A stretch of 64,000 nt of DNA from CAYLYP01 sp964387795 (GTDB lineage Bacteria; Bacteroidota; Bacteroidia; Bacteroidales; UBA7960), in contig CAYLYP010000006.1 in the NCBI GenBank assembly GCA_964387795.1, positions 1 through 64,000 of the forward strand, read 5' to 3'. The position numbers were made by a program, and so were the translations under genes. The notes under the pieces are model-generated. The model ran no database searches and had not been told where the DNA came from. It saw only the letters and a list, made by a program, of their open reading frames with translations. Below are positions 46,784 through 56,146 of this stretch, piece after piece. Each line of letters starts with the position of its first letter. The stretch's first letter is position 1.

Positions 46784-49700
46784 TTACCAACCAGGAAGGA
46801 AGTTCAGTCCCCAGACACTGTTCTTTAGACCTTTCTTTTGAAATGGGAAAGCAATATAGGGCTCAATTACCATAGCACCAAAGAGATTGATACGTAATGA
46901 GGGTCCTGTACTAAATACCGGGAAATGCTTGGTTTCGCTGTCTTTTTTGATGTCAAATGTTATGGATTCATCATTTTTCCATGCTACCCCAGCATCCAGG
47001 AACCATGTGAGTTCGGTGAAAAACATTTTGCTGCCAATAACTGCAAGCCTTTTTGGCCCGGTAAAAGGAAGTTTTATCTCAATACCCCCGAGGAGCATTT
47101 TGCTTCCAAACAATGAATTGATGTTAATGTCAGCATTTTCCTCTTCATTAATAAGCCTGTAATAAGTATCGCTTTCGTAACCACGCATATAACCCATATA
47201 ACCAAGGTATAATGGGTAAAACAAATCGTTGTCAGCCCCTTTGCCATAGCGTCCGTAATGGGTAAGCCTTAAGGCGAAGCTAAATGGTTTTACATAAAAA
47301 TAATGTCGGTAATCGGCAATGACAGAGGTCATATTTACTGTACCAAAAACCTGTTCAACCTGAAGACGGTAACGGTTTCCTGTCATGGGTGATGCCATTC
47401 CGAACTGACTGTTATCGCCCACATAAGCAATATTTAACCTTTGAAGGTTGAAGCCGGGAGGGGGGGAGAGTTTATTACGCTCCTGACCCACAATATATCC
47501 CATTGCATCGTAATAATTTAATATCTCCTCAAGGTGATAATAATACCAGCTTAAGCTCCCGCCAACTTCCAGCCTTCTGGAGGAAGAAAATGGGTAATAT
47601 GCGAAAGCGCTCAGGTTATCTTCAAATTGCCTGTAGATTAAGTATTGCAGAACGAGCATCTGTGAAGTTGGATCAACACCATAGGCATATCGTGTATAAA
47701 CATAAGGAATGTGGGATAGATAGCCGCCCCATTTGATTTTGTTTTTTTGGTTGATATAACCACCCATAGCACCAATGTCATAGATTTCGCCATTGACTGC
47801 TATTGTTGAAACAATCTGGTTATCGCCAGTCATGTCACTAAACATCATATTGATGCCTCCAGCCATTCCTGTGCCCCATTGGCTGGTCGAGATGCCTATC
47901 CCACTATTGCCAATATAAGTAAGGCCTAAGCGGGGTTTGTATTTTTTTATCTGTATGGCTTCGGAAGGAATACTGTCTCCTGGATTGTTGATGTTTATAC
48001 TTTTAGTGATAAAGATATTGGCTTTAGGTTTTAAAGGGACTAAGGTGGCAGCACTGAAATCCAATGCCTGAGGGTCGGTTTCAACAGGGGCAAACTCATT
48101 AAGGCCTGCTTTATAAATCTGATATTTTCCTTTTTTATAATAGCTGTAAACAATGGATGAGTCGTGGCGTGCGATGCTTATAGCAGGTGACAGGTGGGTA
48201 ATCCCGCTGATTCCAGTATAATAATTTGTCAACTGAAATACCTTCTTTTGGCTAAGGTTGTATTTGTATAAATTCCTGAAGCCATCACGGTCGCTTAAGA
48301 AATACAAGCTTTTACCATCAGGCGAAAATTGAGGGTTTACATTTTCAGCACCATTAAACACTTCAATGATTTCAACAGGATGACTGGGATCGGTCATGTC
48401 CATGATGCCGATATTGAAATGATAATTGACAAGGCCAGAGGTGTCGGAAGGTTGTTTGAGGTCGGTTGCAAAAGTTAAGTATTTACCATCGGGCGACCAT
48501 TGCGGATGGATATACGAATACCTGTCGTTGGTGAGGCGTTTGACACTTTTGTCGTTCAGGTTATAAACAAACAAATCATTTCGGCCATTCACAAGGCCTG
48601 AGATAACAATGCTTGTACCATCTGGCGACCAGTTGGGATTGTTGAAAGAGGCAATGCCCGGGATGAATATTTCTTTTGTCTTTCTGGGTTTCTTTGGGTT
48701 TACGATTACAAGTACGCTTTTCCCTTTTTTAATGGCTACATGGGCAAAGCGAGAGCCATCAGGTGACCATGTGCCCACCGACTCAAAAAAGTTATAACCA
48801 TCAATATCCTGGTTACGTGTAGAACTTGAAAGTTTTCTTAAGATTTTACCGCTTTTTGATTCGGCAAGATATAAGTCGATACTAAAGAGGTTTTTTTCAG
48901 AGAAAAAGGTAAAGTATTTCCCGTCAGGACTATAGGATGGGGATATGTTCATCTCTCCTGCATTTTTGTCAGAGATAAGCATTTTGCCAATAACTTCCTG
49001 TTTGGTACTGTCGTTCAGATATGTTTCAAGATGTTCTTTCCAGCTTTTTTTCCAAAGTTCAGAAATGTTTTTTTCATTAAGCCCAAAGAGTTTTTCAAAT
49101 GCCCTTTCGTAACCATATTTGGCAGTTTCAAGGAACATTGGTTGGACAACACTGTCGCCAACCGAATTGGCAATAAATGACAAAAAGGCATGGCCATAGC
49201 GATAAGGGTTGAATTTATTGCTCCTGCTCATGTCTTTTAGGCTTGGAAAGTCATCATAGTAAATGGCATCTCTCATGATCATGGCTGTATGGGCATCGAT
49301 ATTCCCAATTGACATATATTCAGCCATTCCTTCAACCATCCATAATGGCAGGTTTTCGAGGTTTCGTAGTGAGAGTGAATCATTATTGAAAATTACCCTG
49401 AACTGAAACACATGGACCAATTCATGCCCAATGACATGGTCGGTTTGAGAATTTGTTTCCAGAATAGGCAATACAATCCTGTTTTTCAGTGCTTCTGTTA
49501 CCCCTTGGGTACCAATGCTTATTTCTCCGCTGACGGCTGTGGTTTGTTGAAAATCAGGGTGGTTTTCGTAGATGATAATTGGGTTTGGTTTTTTAATGGT
49601 ATCCAGGAAGGCTTTCTGATGTCTTAAATACCATTTTTCGAACATATTGGCCACTGCATTGATAACAGAATCGTTCTCCAAATAATGGTAGAATTCGAAA

Positions 49701-49855
49701 TGCGGGGATTGATAGATTTTATAATCAAAAACTTTATAGCTTGGCTTATTCCTTCCAAACGATTGGGCATGCATTTGAACCGGAGCCCATAGCGACAGCA
49801 GTAAAATCATTATACATGCAAGCATCATTCTCTGATTTCTGGCTGTTGTTTTCAT
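46784..49855 (-). CDS. Metalloprotease, beta-propeller and outer-membrane barrel fusion
   Basis: A 1023-residue exported protein (signal peptide about 1-30). Three modules follow. A gluzincin-like protease domain (about 40-285) has HELVH at 144-148 and WMVEGMAEY at 172-180 supplying the third ligand. A WD40-like/PD40 propeller (about 300-560) has repeated SPDGK/SPDGT motifs, like TolB. The C-terminal part (about 640-1023) shows beta-barrel strands ending in LNFLPGW, resembling the Omp85/BamA-type barrel in its last 250 residues. It is probably an outer-membrane protein with a periplasmic or surface protease. The substrate is unknown. It is divergent from the MITE region, with a candidate promoter at 49973-50004. 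Confidence 0.85.
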   Translation of the reverse strand: MKTTARNQRMMLACIMILLLSLWAPVQMHAQSFGRNKPSYKVFDYKIYQSPHFEFYHYLENDSVINAVANMFEKWYLRHQKAFLDTIKKPNPIIIYENHPDFQQTTAVSGEISIGTQGVTEALKNRIVLPILETNSQTDHVIGHELVHVFQFRVIFNNDSLSLRNLENLPLWMVEGMAEYMSIGNIDAHTAMIMRDAIYYDDFPSLKDMSRSNKFNPYRYGHAFLSFIANSVGDSVVQPMFLETAKYGYERAFEKLFGLNEKNISELWKKSWKEHLETYLNDSTKQEVIGKMLISDKNAGEMNISPSYSPDGKYFTFFSEKNLFSIDLYLAESKSGKILRKLSSSTRNQDIDGYNFFESVGTWSPDGSRFAHVAIKKGKSVLVIVNPKKPRKTKEIFIPGIASFNNPNWSPDGTSIVISGLVNGRNDLFVYNLNDKSVKRLTNDRYSYIHPQWSPDGKYLTFATDLKQPSDTSGLVNYHFNIGIMDMTDPSHPVEIIEVFNGAENVNPQFSPDGKSLYFLSDRDGFRNLYKYNLSQKKVFQLTNYYTGISGITHLSPAISIARHDSSIVYSYYKKGKYQIYKAGLNEFAPVETDPQALDFSAATLVPLKPKANIFITKSININNPGDSIPSEAIQIKKYKPRLGLTYIGNSGIGISTSQWGTGMAGGINMMFSDMTGDNQIVSTIAVNGEIYDIGAMGGYINQKNKIKWGGYLSHIPYVYTRYAYGVDPTSQMLVLQYLIYRQFEDNLSAFAYYPFSSSRRLEVGGSLSWYYYHLEEILNYYDAMGYIVGQERNKLSPPPGFNLQRLNIAYVGDNSQFGMASPMTGNRYRLQVEQVFGTVNMTSVIADYRHYFYVKPFSFALRLTHYGRYGKGADNDLFYPLYLGYMGYMRGYESDTYYRLINEEENADININSLFGSKMLLGGIEIKLPFTGPKRLAVIGSKMFFTELTWFLDAGVAWKNDESITFDIKKDSETKHFPVFSTGPSLRINLFGAMVIEPYIAFPFQKKGLKNSVWGLNFLPGW

Positions 49856-49972
49856 GATATTGAAGTTTTTTTCCTTTATTGTCTTATTGTTTTTTTTTCT
49901 GTAAAAGCCGGCTTATTCTGGCGATAAACAAGGTTGTACATGCTTTTGTTGATACAACGACCCAAATTTAAA

Positions 49973-50004
49973 CAAAAATATGTCAGGTTGTTTTTATTAT
50001 CATA
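49973..50004 (-). promoter_or_regulatory. Candidate promoter of the metalloprotease-barrel gene
   Basis: Minus-strand TATG (plus 50001-50004), 20-bp spacer, TATTTTTG (plus 49973-49980), 11 of 12 consensus positions. A second -7-like TAAATTTG lies just downstream (plus 49963-49970) without a -33 partner. The leader would be about 110 nt. Confidence 0.35.
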
Positions 50005-50296
50005 ACGCCACAAAACCTATACCAGTTGCATTGTTATAGAATTTTATTTTTTTTTAAGATTTTAATTGCCTAAGCTGAGATTAGATATTATTTTTTAGGG
50101 ATTATGTTGTTAAACGAAACCCAAAAATATTTTATTTATTAATAATATTTAGATTGTCAAGCAAATAACACAATCAATAAATTCATAATGTCATACATTG
50201 GACATGTTCGATTTGCGTTTGTTTCAGCTTCGCTTTAGTGTGTTTTTTAATAGGGAATGAAGTGTCATTGGTGCATCATTGGTGGTTTGTTTTTTT
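50005..50296. other. AT-rich intergenic stretch without recognised features
   Basis: No coding region, hairpin or promoter match was found between the metalloprotease promoter and the degenerate repeat at 50297. Confidence 0.4.
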
Positions 50297-50490
50297 TATC
50301 CACAGATTGACTCAAATGATCACACAAATGAATACAAATGAATACACAAGTTGCACAAATTAGAAGGATTAAACAAATTATGAGATAGTTGGTAGATGTG
50401 CAAATGAGATATTGATAGGTTATGTTAGTCAGAGAAACTTTCTTTACATTCTTTGTTGGCGCTCAACGTTCTTCGCGTTAAAACCTTATT
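50297..50490. repeat. Degenerate intergenic repeat (copy 2)
   Basis: It begins TTATCCACAGATT and ends with CGTTCTTCGCGTTAAAACC, paralleling 13133-13290. Both copies lie just upstream of a 225-bp element, so the two may mark a common insertion context. The similarity is patchy and was judged by eye. Confidence 0.4.
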
Positions 50491-50569
50491 GTTGCAGGCA
50501 TACAAAGGATAGTGTCAGGGGAATATGTTTAATCAAGCATTGAAACGACCCTTGTTAATCCTATTGAAC

Positions 50570-50589
50570 TTAAGTGTTTTTCAACAGGC
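50570..50589. repeat. Remnant end of a 225-bp element
   Basis: TTAAGTGTTTTTCAACAGGC differs at only two positions from the end of the element (TTAAGTGTTTTTCAGCAGAC). It lies 8 bp from the intact copy 3 and points outward, suggesting an older, mostly deleted copy next to the present one. Confidence 0.5.
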
Positions 50590-50597
50590 ATTAAGTA

Positions 50598-50822
50598 GGG
50601 TCTTCTGAAAAACACTTAACAAACAGGATATATATCTATTACAAAGAAACAATTTCATGCTGCATGCAAGGATTTATTTCCTGAAGCGCTAATATGTTTG
50701 CATCTTGTTTGCGTTAGTCTTTAAGGCATCATCTGCTTCGTTGCCATCGTCTCATAGTATTAATATACAATTTCGCCTTGTTGCCTCGCATCTGATACCT
50801 TAAAGACTTTTTTAGCAGACCT
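50598..50822 (+). mobile_element. 225-bp MITE-like element, copy 3, at the stop codon of kinase A
   Basis: It starts GGGTCTTCTGAAAAA (50598-50612) and ends TTTTTTAGCAGACC(T) at 50822. It is flanked by TAAGTA (50592-50597 and 50823-50828), or by TTAAGTA if the element is counted as 224 bp. The duplication contains the last sense codon and most of the stop codon of the kinase A gene. The kinase therefore keeps its original end and the element lies directly downstream of it. The inner stem (50716-50731 / 50793-50808) has one C-A mismatch. Confidence 0.85.
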
Positions 50823-53800
50823 TAAGTAAACATAGAAGTAGAGATTTCCTGATGAAATTCTTCAATGCTGTTAAGGAGCAGTGGTAGGATCTTGATTGAG
50901 AGTTCGATGTTTCGGGAAGAGATAGCATCATAAAGGTAATTACAAACTTTGATAGCCCTTTTAGCACCCATAGTCATCGAAAGGCCTAAAATCTGATCCA
51001 ATGTGTCTTCGGCATCAGGGTATTCATTTTTAGCGAGTTGGGCTTTGATTTTTTCATAAAGGGCATGGCCTTCAAAGAGGTAAGAAATGAAAGCTTCCTG
51101 AAGGACAATTTGGTTATATTTTGCCTGATGGATAATTGTTTCGAGAGCTGTTTTGTCAAGCAACATTATATTTTTCAGTTCAAGCTGGATTTGCTGGATT
51201 GATGCATTGACAGATTGGTTATTATTCTCTTTTTTGACCCAGAAATTTATTTTATCCAGTAGTATTTCTGATTTCACGGGTTTTGAGACATAATCATCCA
51301 TTCCCTGTTGAATATACTTTTCGGCGTCACCTTCAAGGGCATTGGCGCTGAGGCCAATAATCGGAGGTATTGATTGAAAGCTTTCTTTAATGATACGTGT
51401 TGCAGTAATTCCATCCATAACAGGCATTTGGATATCCATAAAGATGATATCATAGGGTATTGAAGAAGGGTTGCCGGAGTCAGCTGCTTCTTTTTTAATC
51501 ATTTCGATAGCCTGTTTTCCATTATTTGCAATCCAAACCTGGCAACCAAGGCTTTCGAGCATCAGTGTAATAACTTTTTGGTTTACAAATTTATCTTCAA
51601 CAAGAAGGATTTTTGCATGGATAATATTTGATTTGTTATCCTTATCAGGTTCAGAGATTTCATAATCGGAGTGAGGGAGTGCAGCAATACCGGCCTGGAA
51701 AGTAAACCAGAAAGTGCTTCCCTGGTTGGGTTGGCTAACCACATTAATTTCACCACCAAGCATATTTATGATTTTCTTGCTTATAGCCAGTCCGAGACCA
51801 GTGCCTTCAGAGGATCTGACAAGAGAAGAGTCCACCTGTGAGAATGCAGAAAAGAGCTTTTCCTGGTTTTCGGGGGAAATGCCAATTCCGGTATCAGTTA
51901 TTTCAGCATAGACAGTGCATTGGTTGGCTGAAATTTCTTTAATATCAAGTTTAAGGGTGATTGATCCCTGGGGTGTAAATTTGATTGCATTAGAGAGTAG
52001 GTTTAGAAAGACCTGGTTAAGCCTGACAGGGTCAGAGATGATGAATTGAGGGAATTGGGGATTAATAATTTTAATAAATTTCAGGTCTTTTTCTTTTGTA
52101 AGGGCAATGAATACCTTTTCAAGGTTAATAACAAGTTCTGAAGTTTTAATTACACCAGGTTTAATAGGCATCTTTCCAGCTTCAATTTTAGAGAGGTCGA
52201 GGATGTCATTAATGATATTAAGGAGCGTTTCGGCAGAGGACTTAATCGTTTCAACAAAGTCGAGTTGTTCGTCATTAAGGGATGTTTTAAGGAGGAAGTC
52301 GGTCATGCCAAGGATCCCATTCATTGGGGTCCTAATTTCGTGGCTCATATTGGCAAGGAATTGTTGTTTGGCTTCAGCTGCCTTACGGGCAATTTCGATA
52401 TTTTTCCGCAGATGTTCCGATTGGGTATGGTCGGTAATATCGCGTGTAGTGACCAAAAGGCCTTTAATAAGGGGGTTGTCGGAATAATTGACAAAAATGC
52501 TTTGCAGATAACGTGTTTCGTTTTTATCAGAAGTGTATTTATAAGAAACATTGGTAGTCTTGCCAGGGATATTAATGGTGTTAAAGAATGATTCGGTGAC
52601 TTTATCTTTTTCGGAAGGTTGGATAAGGTCAAAGAAAGATTTGCCTATAACAGTTTCAGTTTTTTTGTGGAATATTTTTTCGATTGCCCCGCTTGCATAG
52701 GTGATAATAGCGAATTCGTTAAGGATGAAAATGGTGTCGACAGCATTTTCGAGGAGTGTCCTGAAACGTTTTTCGTTTTCAAGGATGCGCTCTTCATTAT
52801 GTTTTTTCTCGGTAATGTTTCTAAAAAAACCACCAATGCCAGTAATATTACCTGAGAATTCGACCGGGAATTTTTTTATTTCAAAGATTGTATTTCCGAT
52901 TTGGAGTTCATTGCTTAAAAAGCTACCGGATTCAAGGATAATTGGGTCAGTTTCATTGTTGAAGGAAAGAAGTTCTTTAGGAAGGATAGCACTATCTGTT
53001 TGGCCGATAATATCTTTTGAGTCCAGGTTTAGGAAGTGGCAAAAGGTTTCGTTTACAAAAATGTATTTGAGTTTATTATCTTTAAGGAAAATGAAGTCTT
53101 CAGAAGTATTGAGGAAGGTTTGGAATTTCTTTTCGCTTTCAGCAATAGCCTCATTAAGGCGGAGTGTTTGCTGAAGGTTTTGAAGTAATTCTTCTTCATT
53201 GGTTCTGAGTTCTTCATTGAGGGATTGTTCCTGGACCAGGAGTTGTGTTTTTTCTTCTTCAAGGTGTTTGCGGTAAGTGATATCTTCGATAGTAATCACA
53301 ACTGCTTCAACGAGGTTTTTATTATTAAGAACAGGAGCGGCGTTTAATAAGAGATATTTTCTTGATTTTTTAGGGAGCTTAACTGCGAACTCAATATTAT
53401 AAAAAGGTTGTTTGTAGGTTTTAGCCAAATTAAAGGGGTGTTTTTCATCATTAAGGGGTTGGTTATAAAAGTCAGTAATCTCCCAGTCAGGGTCGTTGAA
53501 CAATTTGGAGGCAAAAGTAGATTTATTTGTTTCAAGGATTTTTTCGGCAGTTGCATTAACAAGAAGGAATTCGCCTTCGGGGTTTAGTACCAATATTCCG
53601 GTAGGGCTGGTATCCATTACATTTTTAATGAAGCTTGTTTGGGTACGTATTTCCTGGTCTGTTTTTTTTCTTTCAGTTAAGTCCTGAGTGTTTACAATGC
53701 TGTATTTCAGGGTACCTTTAATGTCAAATACATTGGTGACATGGACCATTACAGGAAATAGCCTGCCATTTTTGTGAATATGAACAGTTTCGTAAACATA

Positions 53801-55927
53801 TTGTGATTTATTCAATTGGTGCATGATTGTGTTTTCCAATTGAGAATAATCCTGAGGTGCATATACGGTAATAATTGGTTGGCCATTAAGTTCATTGGCA
53901 GAATAGCCATGCATTTGAGCATAAGCTTCATTAACTTTATAGAAGTCTGTAGAATTGGGAAGAGAAATAGCGATGCCTATCAAAGAATTATTAAATATTT
54001 CGGCCATCAACTGAAGTTCAAGTAGCATAGTTTTATTATGATGGATATCAGTATGAGAGCCAGTCAGTCGAATTGGATTGTTTTTATCATCGAATGTTGT
54101 ATATGCCTGGGCGAGGATCCATTTATAAGAGCCGTCTTTGCATAGCATCCTGAATTCTGCTTTATAATATTTTTGCTTTCTTCTAAAGCATCTTAGAACT
54201 TTTGATATTGATTTTTTTTTGTCTTCAGGGTGGAGGAGCATGACCCAGGAATTGAAGCCGGGAGGTATTTCGTCAATTGAATAACCAAGCATTTTTTTCC
54301 AGTTGGGGCTGAAAAACATATGTTCTTCATTGAGTTTCCAGTCAAAAATGCCATTATTACTTGCTTTTATGATTAAGTCAAATAATGCGTCTGATTCCTT
54401 AAGCTTATTAATGAGGCTTGTTTGCTCAGTGATATCAACCATGGCAGTTATTAATCCATTTGGATTTCCGAGATGATCATTAATAAGGGATTTATAAAAG
54501 ATCATTTTTCGTTTTGAGCCAATAGCATCATAAATCTCAGTTTCAAAAGCTTTTAATCTATTCTTAACTGATTTGGAGGTTTCATTATCAAGGATATAAT
54601 CTGTTTCGGATAGTTTAATGACATTCTGCAATGGTTTTTTTAAAATCTGATCGACAGATTTACCGATTAGCCGAAGGAATGCTTTATTGGCACCAATGAA
54701 GAGTCCATCGTTATCTTTAAAATAAACAGGGATAGGGATAGAGTCAATAAGTTGTTGGCGAAAGCTAATTTCAGAAATGAGCTTATTTTTTTTCTTTTTT
54801 TGCCTGAAAAAGAAAAAAACAAAAAGGATTAAGAGAATAGAAAAAAGGGAATTGAAAATGAAGATGATATTTTTATTTTTTTCAAAAAACGTCGGTTCTT
54901 TATTTTCAATAATTGTATTAGGTGGTAGGTTATTTAAGTTAAGGTGAAAGCGTTTTGCCTGTGAGTAATCAATCATAAAATCAGAAGGGCTTTGCATAAT
55001 GATTGGGATGTCGGAAATGCTTTCGCCGTTGATGATACGCTCGGCAATTATTGCAGATTCAACGCCTTGTTTATAACCAGATAATATCTTTCCGCCAACA
55101 ATGCCATGGTTAAAAACGAAATCCCATAAAGAATAAACAGGCACAGGTGAATTTTCAGAGATTATTTCAACAACTTTCTCCATTTCAAGTAATCTCCCTG
55201 ATATTTCGGTTGTATAGGGTAGGATAAGGATAGAAGCATTTTGGGATGCGTTTTGAGTTCGTTCAATAATACCTTGGAGGGGTAATTCATTAAGAAATTC
55301 AAATTCAATATTATTAAACTTAGCTTTACGAATGGAGTCAGTTACTAATCTGAGTTTTGTGCCAGTAGTAGTATTGTCGGCGATGACGTAAATCTTTTCA
55401 AGTTTAGGTGTGAGATCAAAAGCAAGTTTAATAGTATTCTCAATGTCAACAGTTTCAATAAGTCCTGTAAAAAGCTTTTGTCCTTTGAGCCTGTTGGGGC
55501 CAAATTCATTAACGCCACAGAAAACGACCGGTATTTCCCCGAAAAGTTTATTTCGGTAATCAATAAGGAAGGATAGGGCATCATCATCAGAGCAAATAAT
55601 TAGGTCTATATCCTGATTGTTGTATTTATGTGACAACATATTAAAAACAATTGATTGATAGGTAGTATCAAAGGATTGTTTTGAGTCAAGGAATTCAACG
55701 GAGATGTCGATATTAGTTTTTTCTTCATCAAAAACAGATAGTACCCCTTTTGTAATATTATTAGTCCAGAGGTATGTGATGTGATAAGAATGTAAGACAA
55801 GGATTTTCTTTCTGGGGGAAGGTTGGGAATAGGAATTATAGAATAAACCAAAGATTATCAGGAGCAGTAAAAATGAGATTTTACCGGGGAGGTTTATGCG
55901 ACAAAAAAAGGTGATTATTCTTTGCAT
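50822..55927 (-). CDS. Hybrid histidine kinase A with ABC-type binding sensor and Hpt-like tail
   Basis: The start at 55927 (MQRIITFF) gives 1701 residues; the first ATG at 56011 would add 28. Domains: N-terminal helix (about 15-32), periplasmic ABC-substrate-binding-like sensor (about 40-330, KKILVLHSYHITYLW...), second helix (about 355-375), a series of about six PAS domains (about 400-1160), HisKA with FLANMSHEIRTPMNG (His1196), HATPase (NAIKFT, DTGIGIS, GTGLGLAI), receiver (Asp1498 in FMDIQMPVMDG) and a C-terminal Hpt-like domain. In the last, the histidine of the AHxLKG motif is Asp1644 (LDQILGLSMTMGA). It should autophosphorylate and pass phosphate to its receiver, but it lacks its own Hpt acceptor. 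A 225-bp element abuts the stop codon. Confidence 0.9.
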   Translation of the reverse strand: MQRIITFFCRINLPGKISFLLLLIIFGLFYNSYSQPSPRKKILVLHSYHITYLWTNNITKGVLSVFDEEKTNIDISVEFLDSKQSFDTTYQSIVFNMLSHKYNNQDIDLIICSDDDALSFLIDYRNKLFGEIPVVFCGVNEFGPNRLKGQKLFTGLIETVDIENTIKLAFDLTPKLEKIYVIADNTTTGTKLRLVTDSIRKAKFNNIEFEFLNELPLQGIIERTQNASQNASILILPYTTEISGRLLEMEKVVEIISENSPVPVYSLWDFVFNHGIVGGKILSGYKQGVESAIIAERIINGESISDIPIIMQSPSDFMIDYSQAKRFHLNLNNLPPNTIIENKEPTFFEKNKNIIFIFNSLFSILLILFVFFFFRQKKKKNKLISEISFRQQLIDSIPIPVYFKDNDGLFIGANKAFLRLIGKSVDQILKKPLQNVIKLSETDYILDNETSKSVKNRLKAFETEIYDAIGSKRKMIFYKSLINDHLGNPNGLITAMVDITEQTSLINKLKESDALFDLIIKASNNGIFDWKLNEEHMFFSPNWKKMLGYSIDEIPPGFNSWVMLLHPEDKKKSISKVLRCFRRKQKYYKAEFRMLCKDGSYKWILAQAYTTFDDKNNPIRLTGSHTDIHHNKTMLLELQLMAEIFNNSLIGIAISLPNSTDFYKVNEAYAQMHGYSANELNGQPIITVYAPQDYSQLENTIMHQLNKSQYVYETVHIHKNGRLFPVMVHVTNVFDIKGTLKYSIVNTQDLTERKKTDQEIRTQTSFIKNVMDTSPTGILVLNPEGEFLLVNATAEKILETNKSTFASKLFNDPDWEITDFYNQPLNDEKHPFNLAKTYKQPFYNIEFAVKLPKKSRKYLLLNAAPVLNNKNLVEAVVITIEDITYRKHLEEEKTQLLVQEQSLNEELRTNEEELLQNLQQTLRLNEAIAESEKKFQTFLNTSEDFIFLKDNKLKYIFVNETFCHFLNLDSKDIIGQTDSAILPKELLSFNNETDPIILESGSFLSNELQIGNTIFEIKKFPVEFSGNITGIGGFFRNITEKKHNEERILENEKRFRTLLENAVDTIFILNEFAIITYASGAIEKIFHKKTETVIGKSFFDLIQPSEKDKVTESFFNTINIPGKTTNVSYKYTSDKNETRYLQSIFVNYSDNPLIKGLLVTTRDITDHTQSEHLRKNIEIARKAAEAKQQFLANMSHEIRTPMNGILGMTDFLLKTSLNDEQLDFVETIKSSAETLLNIINDILDLSKIEAGKMPIKPGVIKTSELVINLEKVFIALTKEKDLKFIKIINPQFPQFIISDPVRLNQVFLNLLSNAIKFTPQGSITLKLDIKEISANQCTVYAEITDTGIGISPENQEKLFSAFSQVDSSLVRSSEGTGLGLAISKKIINMLGGEINVVSQPNQGSTFWFTFQAGIAALPHSDYEISEPDKDNKSNIIHAKILLVEDKFVNQKVITLMLESLGCQVWIANNGKQAIEMIKKEAADSGNPSSIPYDIIFMDIQMPVMDGITATRIIKESFQSIPPIIGLSANALEGDAEKYIQQGMDDYVSKPVKSEILLDKINFWVKKENNNQSVNASIQQIQLELKNIMLLDKTALETIIHQAKYNQIVLQEAFISYLFEGHALYEKIKAQLAKNEYPDAEDTLDQILGLSMTMGAKRAIKVCNYLYDAISSRNIELSIKILPLLLNSIEEFHQEISTSMFT

Positions 55928-56146
55928 GATAAAACTAAGAAAAAATATTTTAATAATCAAGAACCAGAAACCACCTGAATGGGCTAATAATCTTTGTGTT
56001 TGAAGGCTCAAAAGGAAAATTGCCTTCCCCAGGGGTAAGTTTTCATTTTATAGCTAAGATAGTAAAAAAACCTTATGAGCCAAACAGTAGTTTATCTAAG
56101 TTTAATAATTATAAAAATAATTGAATTTAAAAACAAAAATGAGCCT

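Noticed and set aside
46887..49627. Open frames antisense to the metalloprotease-barrel gene
   Set aside because: They mirror the codon pattern of the real gene and have no motifs, signal or spacing of their own.
50598..50822. Truncation of kinase A by the MITE-like element
   Set aside because: The target duplication shows the stop codon was already present before insertion.
55928..56011. Upstream ATG of kinase A
   Set aside because: It would put another hydrophobic stretch before the membrane signal; the ATG at 55927 gives a normal signal anchor, though the longer start cannot be excluded.
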